Shown: positions 20,735 to 30,703 of the stretch, piece after piece
Numbering within the stretch: the stretch's first letter is position 1
Layout: the number at the start of each line of letters is the position of its first letter
From: Candidatus Vallotia laricis
GTDB taxonomy: Bacteria > Pseudomonadota > Gammaproteobacteria > Burkholderiales > Burkholderiaceae
Direction of reading: 5' to 3'
NCBI RefSeq assembly: GCF_020541325.1
Contig: NZ_CP047399.1
Coordinates: 434,001 to 498,000 of the forward strand
DNA length: 64,000 nucleotides
Made by a program: the position numbers and the translations under genes
Notes under the pieces: model-generated
Told to the model about the DNA's origin: nothing
The model's database searches: none
What the model saw: only the letters and a program-made list of their open reading frames with translations

Positions 20735-23434
20735 ATGTCTGCCGCACCTGAGGAAGTGATGAAGTATGTCGCTGACAAAAAAGATAATGACCGACAAGAA
20801 ACTATCGAATGGCTCGAAGCGTTGGATGGTGTTCTGTCGGCTGTAGGGCCTGAACGCGCACATTATTTAATCGAGAAGCAGATTGAATTTGCACGTGCCC
20901 ATGGAGATCATCTGCCATTCTCTGAGAATGCACCGTACATTAATACAATCCCGGTGTCAGCCCAGGCTCAAAACCCAGGAGATCAAGACGTTGAACACCA
21001 GATTCGCTCATACACTCGATGGAATGCTCTGGCGATGGTGCTGCGTGCTAGCAAGAACACAAACGTTGGTGGGCATATAGCATCTTTCGCGTCGGCTGCT
21101 ACGCTGTATGACGTTGGGTATAACCATTTTTGGCATGCGCCAAGCGCGCAACATGGCGGCGATTTAGTGTTTGTTCAAGGCCATTCATCTCCTGGCATTT
21201 ATTCGCGTGCATTTCTATTGGGCCGGCTCACCGAGGAACAACTAGACAACTTCCGGCAGGAGGTTGGAGGTAAAGGAATCTCATCATACCCGCACCCATG
21301 GCTGATGCCGGATTTCTGGCAATTTCCGACAGTATCAATGGGTCTAGGCCCGATCATGGCGATCTATCAAGCACGCTTCATGCGCTACCTCGAATCGCGG
21401 AGCATTGCACAGACTACGGGGCGTAAAGTTTGGGCATTTCTCGGCGATGGTGAGACGGACGAGCCGGAGTCACTCGGCGCGATTGGTATGGCTGGACGCG
21501 AAAAGTTAGACAATCTTATATTCGTGATTAACTGTAATCTACAAAGATTAGATGGGCCAGTACGAGGCAATGGAAAAATCATTAAAGAATTAGAGTCCGA
21601 ATTCCGCGGTTCGGGTTGGAACGTGATCAAAGTGATTTGGGGCAGCCGCTGGGATGCACTGTTTGCGCGCGACAAGACGGGCGTATTAATGCGTCGGATG
21701 ATGGAAGTGGTCGATGGCGAATACCAAACGTATAAGTCGGAGTCAGGTGCCTACGTGCGTAAGCATTTCTTCAACACACCGGAACTTAAGGCTTTGGTAG
21801 CAGATTGGTCAGATGATGACATCTGGAATTTGAACCGAGGGGGTCACGATCCGCATAAAATTTATGCTGCATTTCACGCAGCTCAACATAACGTTGGACA
21901 GCCGACTGTGATTCTAGCAAAAACAATCAAAGGCTATGGAATGGGTCGAGCCGGACAAGCGATGAATACTACCCATCAGCAAAAAAAAATGCAGGTAGAC
22001 CATCTAAAAAAGTTCCGAGATCAGTTCCAGCTACCTATCTCAGACAATGACATTGTTAAGGTACCTTACCTAAAGTTCGAAGAAGACTCAAAGGCTCTGA
22101 AGTATATGCGTCAGAAACGACTAGCGCTCGGCGGGTATTTACCACAGCGAAGGATGAGAGCCGATACCTCGTTAGACATACCGCCGCTGTCCGCATTCGG
22201 AGCGCTACTTGGGGGTAGCGGCGCAGGACGAGAGATTTCAACTACGATGGCGTTTGTGCGGATTTTGAATATTCTTCTTAAAGATAAGTCTCTCGGTAAA
22301 CGGGTCGTGCCTATCGTGCCTGACGAGTCGCGTACCTTTGGTATGGAGGGGCTGTTCCGACAGATTGGAATCTGGAATCAAGAGGGGCAGAAGTATGTGC
22401 CGGAAGACTCTGATCAGTTGATGTTTTATAAAGAATCGATGACAGGACAGATTCTGCAGGAAGGTATCAACGAGGCCGGGGGAATTTGCGACTGGATCGC
22501 AGCAGCGACATCTTACTCAACACACAACGAAATTATGGTGCCATTTTACATCTTCTACTCGATGTTTGGCTTCCAGCGTGTCGGTGATTTGGTTTGGGCT
22601 GCCGGTGATATGCGGTCTCGTGGCTTCTTGCTTGGCGGTACCGCGGGACGAACAACGCTTAATGGCGAAGGGCTGCAGCATGAAGACGGGCATTCGTTAT
22701 TGTGGGCGTCATCAATCCCTAATTGTGTTAGTTATGATCCGACATTTTGTTATGAGCTCGCAGTAATTATTCAGGATGGTTTACGCCGGATGCTGCGGGA
22801 ACAACAGGATGTATTTTATTACCTAACAGTAATGAATGAAAACTATGAGCACCCAGGCATGCCTGAAGGTGAGCATGTTACTCAACACATTCTTAAAGGT
22901 ATGTATTTGTTGCAAAAATCTGATGCAAATAAAAATGCACCACGTGTGCAATTACTAGGTTCCGGCACCATCCTAAACGAAGTAATTGCTGCAGCTGAGT
23001 TACTCAAAAATGATTGGGGGATCGCTGCTGACCTTTGGAGTGTACCGAGTTTTATTGAACTAGCTCGTGAGGGGCATTCGATACAGCGCCAGAATCTACT
23101 AAATCCGCTCGCAGTGCCCAAGTTATCGCACGTGCAAACCTTGCTGCAGAATACACGGGGGCCTGTCATCGCGTCTACAGACTATGTTCGGTCTCTAGCT
23201 GAGCAAATTCGTGCATTCGTACCACGTCGATATGTAGTGCTTGGTACCGATGGCTTTGGTCGTTCCGATACGCGTGAGAAACTGCGTCATTTCTTCGAGG
23301 TTGGCCGCTATTGGATTACTATAGCCGCGTTGTACGCCTTAGCTGACGAAGATGCGGATAAATATAAACTAGTAGCGCAAGCGATGCAGAAATACCACCT
23401 CGATCTAGATAAGCCGAATCCAATAACTATCTAA
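20735..23434 (+). CDS. aceE: Pyruvate dehydrogenase E1 component, homodimeric type
   Basis: AceE decarboxylates pyruvate with thiamine diphosphate and acetylates the lipoyl group of E2. At 899 residues it is full length. The ThDP motif runs from GDGETDEPES near residue 236 to NCNLQRLDGPV near 270. ETIEWLEALDGVL at the N-terminus is typical. ATG 20735 has GGAGA eight bases upstream. It heads the operon aceE-aceF-lpdA. The regulatory pair that sits upstream in relatives is dead here, so expression is probably constitutive. A C7 run lies just upstream of the ribosome binding site. Confidence 0.97.
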   Translation: MSAAPEEVMKYVADKKDNDRQETIEWLEALDGVLSAVGPERAHYLIEKQIEFARAHGDHLPFSENAPYINTIPVSAQAQNPGDQDVEHQIRSYTRWNALAMVLRASKNTNVGGHIASFASAATLYDVGYNHFWHAPSAQHGGDLVFVQGHSSPGIYSRAFLLGRLTEEQLDNFRQEVGGKGISSYPHPWLMPDFWQFPTVSMGLGPIMAIYQARFMRYLESRSIAQTTGRKVWAFLGDGETDEPESLGAIGMAGREKLDNLIFVINCNLQRLDGPVRGNGKIIKELESEFRGSGWNVIKVIWGSRWDALFARDKTGVLMRRMMEVVDGEYQTYKSESGAYVRKHFFNTPELKALVADWSDDDIWNLNRGGHDPHKIYAAFHAAQHNVGQPTVILAKTIKGYGMGRAGQAMNTTHQQKKMQVDHLKKFRDQFQLPISDNDIVKVPYLKFEEDSKALKYMRQKRLALGGYLPQRRMRADTSLDIPPLSAFGALLGGSGAGREISTTMAFVRILNILLKDKSLGKRVVPIVPDESRTFGMEGLFRQIGIWNQEGQKYVPEDSDQLMFYKESMTGQILQEGINEAGGICDWIAAATSYSTHNEIMVPFYIFYSMFGFQRVGDLVWAAGDMRSRGFLLGGTAGRTTLNGEGLQHEDGHSLLWASSIPNCVSYDPTFCYELAVIIQDGLRRMLREQQDVFYYLTVMNENYEHPGMPEGEHVTQHILKGMYLLQKSDANKNAPRVQLLGSGTILNEVIAAAELLKNDWGIAADLWSVPSFIELAREGHSIQRQNLLNPLAVPKLSHVQTLLQNTRGPVIASTDYVRSLAEQIRAFVPRRYVVLGTDGFGRSDTREKLRHFFEVGRYWITIAALYALADEDADKYKLVAQAMQKYHLDLDKPNPITI

Positions 23435-23526
23435 TATTATTTCCCGCGTCGCATAAATGTCCTGCCTGCCCCGTATGTGACAGCAATAGTTGTCCGTCGA
23501 AATATAGCTTGTTGGAGATAAAATAA

Positions 23527-24822
23527 ATGAGTGAAGTGATCGAAGTGAAGGTTCCGGACATCGGTGACTACAAAAACGTGCCGGTAATCGAAGTGTTGGT
23601 TAAACTGGGCGATGTCGTCGAGCCAGAGCAATCGCTAGTCACGCTCGAGTCGGATAAGGCAGTAATAGATGTGCCAAGTCCGATTGCTGGCATAGTAAAA
23701 ACATTAAAAGTTAATGTCGGTGACGTAGTGTCAGAAGGCACACTGATTGTCTTACTAGAAAGTACTGATTGTGATCCCTCTAAGCGGGTTCAACCATTAG
23801 CAGCCACAATACCAGCTACAGAGTCCGAATTAGTTCAACAGCCCCTGGAGTTGCCGGCTGCGCCAATGCGCACACAAGAGATTCGGATTTCCTGCGAACG
23901 CCATACTAGCCATGCCAGTCCGTCAGTACGTAAGTTTGCGAGAGAGCTTGGTGTTAAGATCGATCGCGTACCCGGTAACCCCCCGGGGGGTAGGATCGCA
24001 CGCGAAGATGTGACTACTTATGTGAAGGGTGTGATAAATAAAAAATGCGCACCGCCTATAGACGCAACTGCCGAACTAGACAATCTAGGATTAGGCTTGC
24101 TTCCCTCGCCGAAAATCGATTTTGCTAAATTCGGCCCAATACAAACTACGTTACTATCGAGAATTAAAAAGATCTCGGGGGCGAATTTGCATCGAAACTG
24201 GGTCACGATCCCGCACGTGACGAATAATGACGAAGCAGATATTACTAATCTTGAGACGTTCCGTGTACAACTAAATAAGGAAAACGATAAGACAGGGATT
24301 AAGGTAACCATGCTCGCGTTTGTGATTAAAGCGGTCGTTGCTGTGCTGAGAAAATTACCAATTTTTAACGCCAGTCTAGACGGAGATAATCTAATACTTA
24401 AACAATATTTAAATATTGGTTTTGCGGCTAACACACCTAATGGTCTTGTCGTGCCAGTGCTTAAGAATACTGAGAGTAAAGGGATACTCGATATTGCCAG
24501 GGAAATAGCCGAACTAGCAAGGCTAGCTCGTGAAGGAAAGCTGAGGGCGGATCAGATGCAAGGAGGGTCCATATCAATTTCATCACTTGGCGGGATTGGC
24601 GGAACGCATTTCACGCCGATCATCAATTCGCCAGAAGTAGCAATCTTAGGCCTTTCTAAGAGCGCCTATAAGTCGATTTGGGATGGAAAACAGTTTATCC
24701 CACGTTTGATATTACCGCTCTCACTATCGTATGACCACCGTGTAATTGACGGTGTAGAAGCCGCACGATTCAATGCATACTTAAGCGAAATCCTCAAGGA
24801 TTTCCGACGTGTGATGCTATAA
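23527..24822 (+). CDS. aceF: Dihydrolipoamide acetyltransferase (PDH E2)
   Basis: E2 forms the core of the pyruvate dehydrogenase complex and passes acetyl groups to CoA. One intact lipoyl domain covers residues 1-78 with the lipoylated Lys44 in TLESDKAVIDVPS. A peripheral-subunit-binding domain follows (SPSVRKFARELGV, then NPPGGRIAREDV), and the catalytic domain ends with SLSYDHRVIDGVEAARF (His and Asp). At 431 residues it is clearly shorter than the roughly 540 I expect in Burkholderia, the loss lying in the linkers. The coding sequence contains CCCCCCGGGGGG at 23979-23990. Confidence 0.96.
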   Translation: MSEVIEVKVPDIGDYKNVPVIEVLVKLGDVVEPEQSLVTLESDKAVIDVPSPIAGIVKTLKVNVGDVVSEGTLIVLLESTDCDPSKRVQPLAATIPATESELVQQPLELPAAPMRTQEIRISCERHTSHASPSVRKFARELGVKIDRVPGNPPGGRIAREDVTTYVKGVINKKCAPPIDATAELDNLGLGLLPSPKIDFAKFGPIQTTLLSRIKKISGANLHRNWVTIPHVTNNDEADITNLETFRVQLNKENDKTGIKVTMLAFVIKAVVAVLRKLPIFNASLDGDNLILKQYLNIGFAANTPNGLVVPVLKNTESKGILDIAREIAELARLAREGKLRADQMQGGSISISSLGGIGGTHFTPIINSPEVAILGLSKSAYKSIWDGKQFIPRLILPLSLSYDHRVIDGVEAARFNAYLSEILKDFRRVML

Positions 24823-24864
24823 CCAGACTCTATCAACACATCGTGCGAATAGAAAGATCGGTAA

Positions 24865-26574
24865 ATGAGTCTTGTTAAAATTACAGCGTCTGAAATTGGC
24901 AATTTTAAGGATGTCAGCATGATTAATGTATCTATCAATAATATCCTCGATAAGGGGCAGTCGATATTAACGCTAGGGAGCAAAAAAGCGTCAGTGGAGT
25001 TGCCAAGTAGCTACTCTGACTCTACAGAGGAAGAAGTTAAGGTTAAGGCCGGTTATGAAGTGTCTACCGTGAGTGCGGTTATAAAAGCTGAAGACCGGGG
25101 GAAATATGCTTACGACGCATGTACCATAGCAGACCAGACGCCTATGATTCATATTGATAAAGCTAACATTACATGTGATTTATTAGTTCTCGGTGCTGGC
25201 CCAGGTGGTTACTCGGCCGCGTTTCGTGCCGCCGATCTTGGCCTAAGAACCGTGCTCGTCGAGCGCTATTCGACACTGGGCGGTGTTTGTTTAAACGTCG
25301 GATGTATTCCATCAAAAGCATTGCTGCACATCGCTGCTGTTATTGAGGAAGTATCGATACTAGTAACACATGGGATTATGCTCGGAAGACCGCAAATCGA
25401 TTTGGTCAAGCTACGCGAGTTTAAGTTTAGCGTAGTACGTAAACTTACAACGGGGCTTGCCAGCTTAGTTAAGACTCGTAACGTACAGGTAATAACTGGA
25501 ATTGGTACGTTCGTCGCACCCTATCACCTTCAGGTGTGTACTGAAAAGGGTAGGCAGATCGTGCGATTTAAAAAAGCAATCATTGCAGCCGGCTCCCAAG
25601 CCGTAAAATTGCCGTTCTTGCCAGACGATGCTCGTATTATTGATTCTACTGGAGCGTTAAAGTTGCCGAGAATCGCGAAGCGGATGCTAGTAATAGGTGG
25701 CGGAATTATAGGACTTGAGATGGCTACAGTATATTCGACACTAGGGTCGAGTATTGATATTGCTGAGACGCTTCATAGCTTAATACAGGGTGCAGATCAG
25801 GATCTGGTGAAAGCATGGGAAAAGTTTAATGAAAAACGCTTTTCGAGGGTAATGTTGAATACAAGAGTTACGGCTGCTGAAGCTAAGCCAGATGGAATCT
25901 ATGTAAATTTCGAGTGTGAGAGTGTACCACTAGATCCACAGCGCTATGATTTAGTGCTTGTAGCAGTCGGACGAAGTCCGAACGGTAAGCGAATCGGTGC
26001 TGAGCATGCCGGTGTTTTAGTAACTGAATTTGGTTTTATCGATGTCGATAAGCAAATGCGCACTAACATGCCAGATATTTATGCAATAGGTGATATCGTA
26101 GGGCAGCCAATGCTTGCACATAAGGCAGTACATGAGGGGCATGTGGCAGCACAAGCTGCTGCTGGTGAAATATCTCACTTTGATGCTCTGCAAATTCCTT
26201 CTGTAGCATATATTGACCCAGAAATTGCATGGGCTGGCAAGACAGAACTACAACTGAAATCTGAAGGAGTTCAGTACGGTAAGGCTGTGTTTCCATGGAC
26301 CGCCTCTGGCCGTGCGATTGCGAATGGCCGAGACGAAGGTTTTACAAAGCTTCTATTTGATAAGCAGACACGTCGCGTAATTGGCGGTGGTATCGTTGGG
26401 ATCAATGCTGGCGATCTGATCAGCGAAATTTGCCTAGCTATAGAAATGGGCGCAGATGCGACGGATATCGGTAGAACAATTCATCCGCACCCGACGCTCG
26501 GAGAATTAGTTGGGATGGCTGCAGAACTGTACGAAGGCATTTGTACTGATCTGCCTCCGCAATATAAGAAGTAG
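24865..26574 (+). CDS. lpdA: Dihydrolipoamide dehydrogenase (E3) with degenerate N-terminal lipoyl domain
   Basis: E3 reoxidises dihydrolipoamide with FAD and NAD. The catalytic part is intact: LGAGPGGYSAAFRAADLG (FAD), GGVCLNVGCIPSKALL (redox disulfide), VIGGGIIGLEMA (NAD), and HPHPTLGE (His-Glu pair). As in Burkholderia, an extra lipoyl domain precedes it, but here it has eroded: the ESDKA lipoylation motif has become GSKKA (Lys41), two residues are missing before it, and the second half (SYSDSTEEEVKVKAGYEVST) has lost its conserved glycines. The gene is the last of the operon. The lipoyl domain is probably non-functional; E2 carries an intact one. Confidence 0.95.
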   Translation: MSLVKITASEIGNFKDVSMINVSINNILDKGQSILTLGSKKASVELPSSYSDSTEEEVKVKAGYEVSTVSAVIKAEDRGKYAYDACTIADQTPMIHIDKANITCDLLVLGAGPGGYSAAFRAADLGLRTVLVERYSTLGGVCLNVGCIPSKALLHIAAVIEEVSILVTHGIMLGRPQIDLVKLREFKFSVVRKLTTGLASLVKTRNVQVITGIGTFVAPYHLQVCTEKGRQIVRFKKAIIAAGSQAVKLPFLPDDARIIDSTGALKLPRIAKRMLVIGGGIIGLEMATVYSTLGSSIDIAETLHSLIQGADQDLVKAWEKFNEKRFSRVMLNTRVTAAEAKPDGIYVNFECESVPLDPQRYDLVLVAVGRSPNGKRIGAEHAGVLVTEFGFIDVDKQMRTNMPDIYAIGDIVGQPMLAHKAVHEGHVAAQAAAGEISHFDALQIPSVAYIDPEIAWAGKTELQLKSEGVQYGKAVFPWTASGRAIANGRDEGFTKLLFDKQTRRVIGGGIVGINAGDLISEICLAIEMGADATDIGRTIHPHPTLGELVGMAAELYEGICTDLPPQYKK

Positions 26575-28228
26575 CGCGCAAGTCTTGACTACTGCGCAGC
26601 GAAGTGGTTAAAGGTTTATTCGCACATTCGTAAAGCTTATCCAAGAGATACTAAGGCTTTACACCGTACAAATCGCAGAGCATAGCCATAAAATTATATA
26701 TAGTGTCGCCTAGATTGCTGCGGTATATTCGGACGAAATGTCGTTTCTCTCTTACCGTTTATATGTCCCCGATAATGGTTTTTTGACGCTCGATGTTAGC
26801 GTTTTCACGCTAGATCAGAATCTGATATTGATATTGCAATGTTAGCTGCTTTCTTAGTAGCCCCAGGGATCTTAAGCCATCTCCTTTCCTGATTTTTCAA
26901 GCGGCTTCTCGATAATATAAATGCATCTAATCTTGTATTGGAAAGTGTTCTTATATAGCTGCTAAGATAGCTCAGCTCAAATTTTTTATTTTGCGACTTT
27001 ATAGTAACTAAGTTGCGGTAATGGTAAATTTTGCTAAATCTTTTAAAAAAGAGATTGGTATGTGCTTCCTAAGATTTTAGTATTGATTCAGAATTTACTA
27101 TAGGTTTATCCTTAAATTTCTTCTATCATTTTTGTATTCATAAACTTTAATCATATTAATCATAAATCTTTTACCTACATGCAAGTCTTACCCCAAATAT
27201 CATATTGATATTTACTTTCTAAGTCTTATGCTCCCGGAAATAAATTATATCGCTGTGATGCACTTCTAAATTTATTTTCAGTTTATTCATAGAACGCTAA
27301 CTTATTCTATGAATAAGCCTCAATTTTTCTAGAAGAAGGCAATCAGCGGCACTATCTTGAATATTAATTAGTTAGACTCAGTGGAAAATTCAGATATTAG
27401 AACTATGAAACAATAATGCACCTAAATATAAATACTATACACGCCAAATTAAAATTGTGATTTCGCTATATCATTAGACATTTTCTTACACTTTTTACAA
27501 ACTATAAATGTATTAGAAATAAACGTGTTTATATATTAGGTGTAGAGGAGACATATAGTTACATTTTTTCAATCTGTTAAAATGAAAGATTTTTATCTTT
27601 CGCTCTAAAAGCGTATATTTCTCCTTTTTCTTGTATAGGCAGACCAGATAACGTCCCGGGGTTTGCGACAGCCTAACCAAAGTACCGAATTTTACGTACT
27701 AATCTACGGTGCGTTATTTTGTTCAAGTCTACAGATGAACTACCAGTCATAAAATAGCGTGAAATAGTATTTTTGAAAAAATCGACACAAGATCTGTTAA
27801 TCGCTATATCACTGCAGCGCAGAGCTAGAGATTTATAAGAAGAGGTTCGGAGTAGCCAAATCGACAAAAACAACTAGCCATTTGTTAACAAGCATATGTT
27901 TATAACATTAGTCACGCATAGCGATTATTGGGACAATTTTATCTGAGGATGTGCTGATATGAGGTGTACATCTTAGGAGCTCTTTAGTATCTCTATACTT
28001 GAATCATCAAACCTGAGTTTTCTCAGTCTATAAATAGTATTAAAAACGATAATGAAAATCATGGGTTATCGAGTTAGTGACAAGTTGCTACATACGTGAT
28101 GCTTGAAGAATAGTTCTGATCTATAGTCGGGAAAATGAGTCGCACTAGATAGCAAGAAAATACCTCAGTTTGCAAGACGCAGAACACTAATTCTTGCGAA
28201 GGATTTCGGCGCTTTGAATATTTAACTA
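26575..28228. other. Gene-free spacer between the PDH and isc regions
   Basis: About 1.65 kb with no gene I can support. Two hairpins stand out: a perfect 12-bp inverted repeat with a 10-nt loop at 27283-27316 (TTATTCATAGAA / TTCTATGAATAA), followed by a short T run, and GAAAGAT-TTTT-ATCTTTC near 27584-27601. In relatives a phasin gene often follows lpdA; I could not find a trace of it. The open frame at 27673-27873 on the minus strand has no recognisable feature. Confidence 0.55.
27283..27316. repeat. 12-bp perfect inverted repeat, 10-nt loop
   Basis: TTATTCATAGAA at 27283-27294 pairs perfectly with TTCTATGAATAA at 27305-27316. A T5 run follows about ten bases later, so it may be an old terminator, though no intact gene reads into it within 700 bases. 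Confidence 0.7.
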
Positions 28229-28711
28229 ATGAAAACTATCACTTTACTTTTCGTTTGTCTTGGCAACATCTGTCGTTCTCCAACCGCTGAAGCAGTAATG
28301 CGTGCTAAGGTATATAGGGCAGGATTAGCCAATAAGATTCATCTAGACTCGGCTGGCACTGGAGACTGGTATGTGGGTGCGGCACCTGACCCACGTGCAT
28401 GCTGCGCCGCGATATCGCGGGGTTATACACTAGACGAATTGCGCGTGCGGCAGATCAGCGCCAGCGATTTTGTGCAATTTGATTTATTGCTTCCAATGGA
28501 TCATAACAATGTTACTGAGCTACACCGTAGCTGTCCATTAGAGTATAGGCATAAAATCCAGCTGCTAATGGAGTTTGCACGCCACCACGATACCGATATA
28601 GTTAAGGATCCCTATTTCGGTAATCACGAGGCATTCGATCGTGTACTGGACGAAATAGAGGATGCCTGCGATGGCTTGCTCGTGAATTTGAGGCATCTCT
28701 ATGAAATCTAA
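28229..28711 (+). CDS. Low-molecular-weight protein-tyrosine phosphatase
   Basis: The 160-residue protein carries the P-loop CLGNICRS with catalytic Cys10 and Arg16, followed by SPTAEAV, the SAGTGDW segment, and the general-acid aspartate in VKDPYFGNHEAF near residue 127. It dephosphorylates phosphotyrosine proteins in the cytoplasm. A gene of this family lies just before iscR in Burkholderia, so the position is ancestral rather than a sign of a role in Fe-S assembly. The two genes are separated by the IscR-controlled promoter, so they are transcribed separately. Confidence 0.92.
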   Translation: MKTITLLFVCLGNICRSPTAEAVMRAKVYRAGLANKIHLDSAGTGDWYVGAAPDPRACCAAISRGYTLDELRVRQISASDFVQFDLLLPMDHNNVTELHRSCPLEYRHKIQLLMEFARHHDTDIVKDPYFGNHEAFDRVLDEIEDACDGLLVNLRHLYEI

Positions 28712-28778
28712 GTGATACTCAAATACGCTAACCTATTGGATCTGTATAAACGCTGCGCTTTTCTATGTGCAGTGAGAA

Positions 28779-28803
28779 ATACTTGACTAAAATGCTAGGA
28801 TAT
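28779..28803 (+). promoter_or_regulatory. IscR type 1 binding site overlapping the iscR promoter
   Basis: The 25-bp stretch starting ATACTTGACTAAAA and ending CTAGGATAT matches the published type 1 IscR consensus (ATASYYGACTRWNWYAGTCRRSTAT) at 21 of 25 positions by my count. It contains the -35 TTGACT at 28783-28788. A -10 candidate TATATT lies at 28807-28812 (18-bp spacing). Known behaviour of [2Fe-2S]-IscR predicts autorepression of the isc operon when clusters are sufficient. Confidence 0.82.
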
Positions 28804-28846
28804 TTATATATTATAAATATGTTGAGAATTACGAGTGCTTTACGCT

Positions 28847-29344
28847 ATGAGACTTACTACAAAGGGTCGATTTGCCGTTACAGCAATGATCGACCTAGCG
28901 CTTTGCCAAGAGAAATGTCCTGTGACTCTTTCTGGCATTAGCCAGCGGCAGCGGGTTTCGCTATCTTATTTAGAGCAGCTATTTGGCAAGCTGCGGCAGC
29001 ATGAGATCGTTGAGTCCGTACGTGGACCTGGCGGTGGCTATAATCTTGCGCGTCGTGCAGATAAAGTGACTGTGGCCGACATTGTTATGGCTGTTGACGA
29101 ACCTCTAGACGCGACGCGATGCGGCGGTAAAGGCACGTGCGAAGGTGCTCAGCATCCAGATAGCTATTGTATGACACATGAATTGTGGTCAACTTTAAAC
29201 CAGAAGATGGTCGAGTATCTAGATTCCGTGTCACTCCAAGATTTAGTCGACCAACAGCGCCTAAGAAAGAGTGCGTCGCGCTGTCAGTACAAGCTCGACT
29301 ATCGCGGGTCTAACAAAGAGTATCAGACGCGGTCTAAGTTGTGA
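28847..29344 (+). CDS. iscR: Fe-S cluster regulator IscR
   Basis: IscR is an Rrf2-family DNA-binding protein that represses the isc operon when loaded with a [2Fe-2S] cluster. The N-terminus MRLTTKGRFAVTAM and the winged helix (SGISQRQRVSLSYLEQL, GGGYNL) are typical. The three cluster cysteines are kept in CGGKGTCEG...YCMTHELW, with two extra residues between the second and third compared with E. coli. ATG 28847 (165 residues) is chosen; a GTG twelve bases upstream adds four residues not seen in homologues. It leads the isc operon. Confidence 0.95.
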   Translation: MRLTTKGRFAVTAMIDLALCQEKCPVTLSGISQRQRVSLSYLEQLFGKLRQHEIVESVRGPGGGYNLARRADKVTVADIVMAVDEPLDATRCGGKGTCEGAQHPDSYCMTHELWSTLNQKMVEYLDSVSLQDLVDQQRLRKSASRCQYKLDYRGSNKEYQTRSKL

Positions 29345-29433
29345 TAGAAGGACCAAATTCCGTGTTTAACATTACTTAGTCCTGGGTGCACGATAATTAC
29401 ATCGTAGTAGACATAGACTTTCGGAGCGCTCAC

Positions 29434-30657
29434 ATGAAAACCCCCCCCTTACAGTTGCCCATCTACATGGATTACAGCGCGACAACGCCAATCGATCCAC
29501 GTGTGGTGGATAAAATGATCCCGTATCTACGTGAGCAGTTTGGTAATCCGGCTTCTCGCAGTCATACGTATGGCTGGGAAGCCGAACGTGCGGTTGAGCA
29601 GGCGCGTAAGCAGGTAGCTGCTGTAGTCAATGCTGATCCGCGTGAGATTATTTGGACATCAGGTGCAACCGAGTCAAATAATCTAGCGCTAAAGGGTGCT
29701 GCAAATTTTTATCGCAGTAGAGGACAGCATATTGTCACTGTAAAGACAGAGCACAAATCTGTACTTGATACCACGCGTGAACTAGAACGGCAGGGCTTCA
29801 AGGTAACATATCTAGATGTTTGCGAAAATGGACTACTCGACCTAGAGATATTTAGCGCTGCGTTGCGTCCGGATACAGTTCTTGTATCGGTAATGTACGT
29901 GAATAACGAGATTGGCGTGATTCAGGATATTGCAGCAATTGGTGATATTTGCAGGCAAAAGGGAATTGTGTTTCACGTTGATGCCGCGCAAGCGACTGGT
30001 AAGGTAGAAATTGACCTGCAGAAGTTGAGGGTCGACCTAATGTCATTTTCTGCGCACAAGATATATGGTCCAAAAGGAATTGGTGCGCTGTACGTTCGAC
30101 GCAAGCCGCGTGTACGTATTGAGGGACAAATACATGGTGGGGGCCATGAACGGGGCATGCGATCCGGTACGCTTGCCACACATCAGATTGTTGGTATGGG
30201 CGAGGCATTTTGGCTGACCTGTGAGGAAATGGCTGTCGAGAATAAGCGGGTTCGGATGCTACGCGACCGTTTGTGCAAAGGTCTACTGCAGATTAAGGAA
30301 GTATACGTGAATGGCGATATGAATTCGCGCGTGCCGCATAATCTGAATGTAAGTTTTAATTTCGTCGAGGGCGAGTCTCTTATTATGGCCCTCAAAGATG
30401 TTGCCGTATCGTCTGGTTCTGCCTGCACCTCTGCATCTCTTGAGCCATCATACGTTCTGCGAGCGCTAGGGCGTAACGATGAGCTAGCGCATAGCTCGAT
30501 CCGTTTCACAGTAGGTCGTTTTACTCGCATAGAAGAAGTGAACTATGTAATCCAATTATTAAATAATAAAATCGCGAAACTGCGCGAGCTTTCGCCGCTA
30601 TGGGAAATGCATCAGGAAGGAATTGACTTATCGAGAATCGAATGGGCCATGCATTGA
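29434..30657 (+). CDS. iscS: Cysteine desulfurase IscS
   Basis: IscS releases sulfur from cysteine and delivers persulfide to IscU. PLP-lysine lies in [11 protein letters not shown] near residue 208, and the active-site cysteine in [13 protein letters not shown] near residue 331. ATG 29434 (407 residues) is preceded by GGAG at 29423-29426 and matches the usual N-terminus; an earlier in-frame ATG at 29386 gives an unconserved extension. A C8 run at 29441-29448 falls in codons 3-5 (MKTPPL), an unstable spot in this otherwise AT-rich genome. It is the second gene of the isc operon. Confidence 0.97.
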   Translation: MKTPPLQLPIYMDYSATTPIDPRVVDKMIPYLREQFGNPASRSHTYGWEAERAVEQARKQVAAVVNADPREIIWTSGATESNNLALKGAANFYRSRGQHIVTVKTEHKSVLDTTRELERQGFKVTYLDVCENGLLDLEIFSAALRPDTVLVSVMYVNNEIGVIQDIAAIGDICRQKGIVFHVDAAQATGKVEIDLQKLRVDLMSFSAHKIYGPKGIGALYVRRKPRVRIEGQIHGGGHERGMRSGTLATHQIVGMGEAFWLTCEEMAVENKRVRMLRDRLCKGLLQIKEVYVNGDMNSRVPHNLNVSFNFVEGESLIMALKDVAVSSGSACTSASLEPSYVLRALGRNDELAHSSIRFTVGRFTRIEEVNYVIQLLNNKIAKLRELSPLWEMHQEGIDLSRIEWAMH

Positions 30658-30703
30658 GCTTAACAGTTTCAAACTCTATCTAAATATAGCAAGGAGTACT
30701 ACG

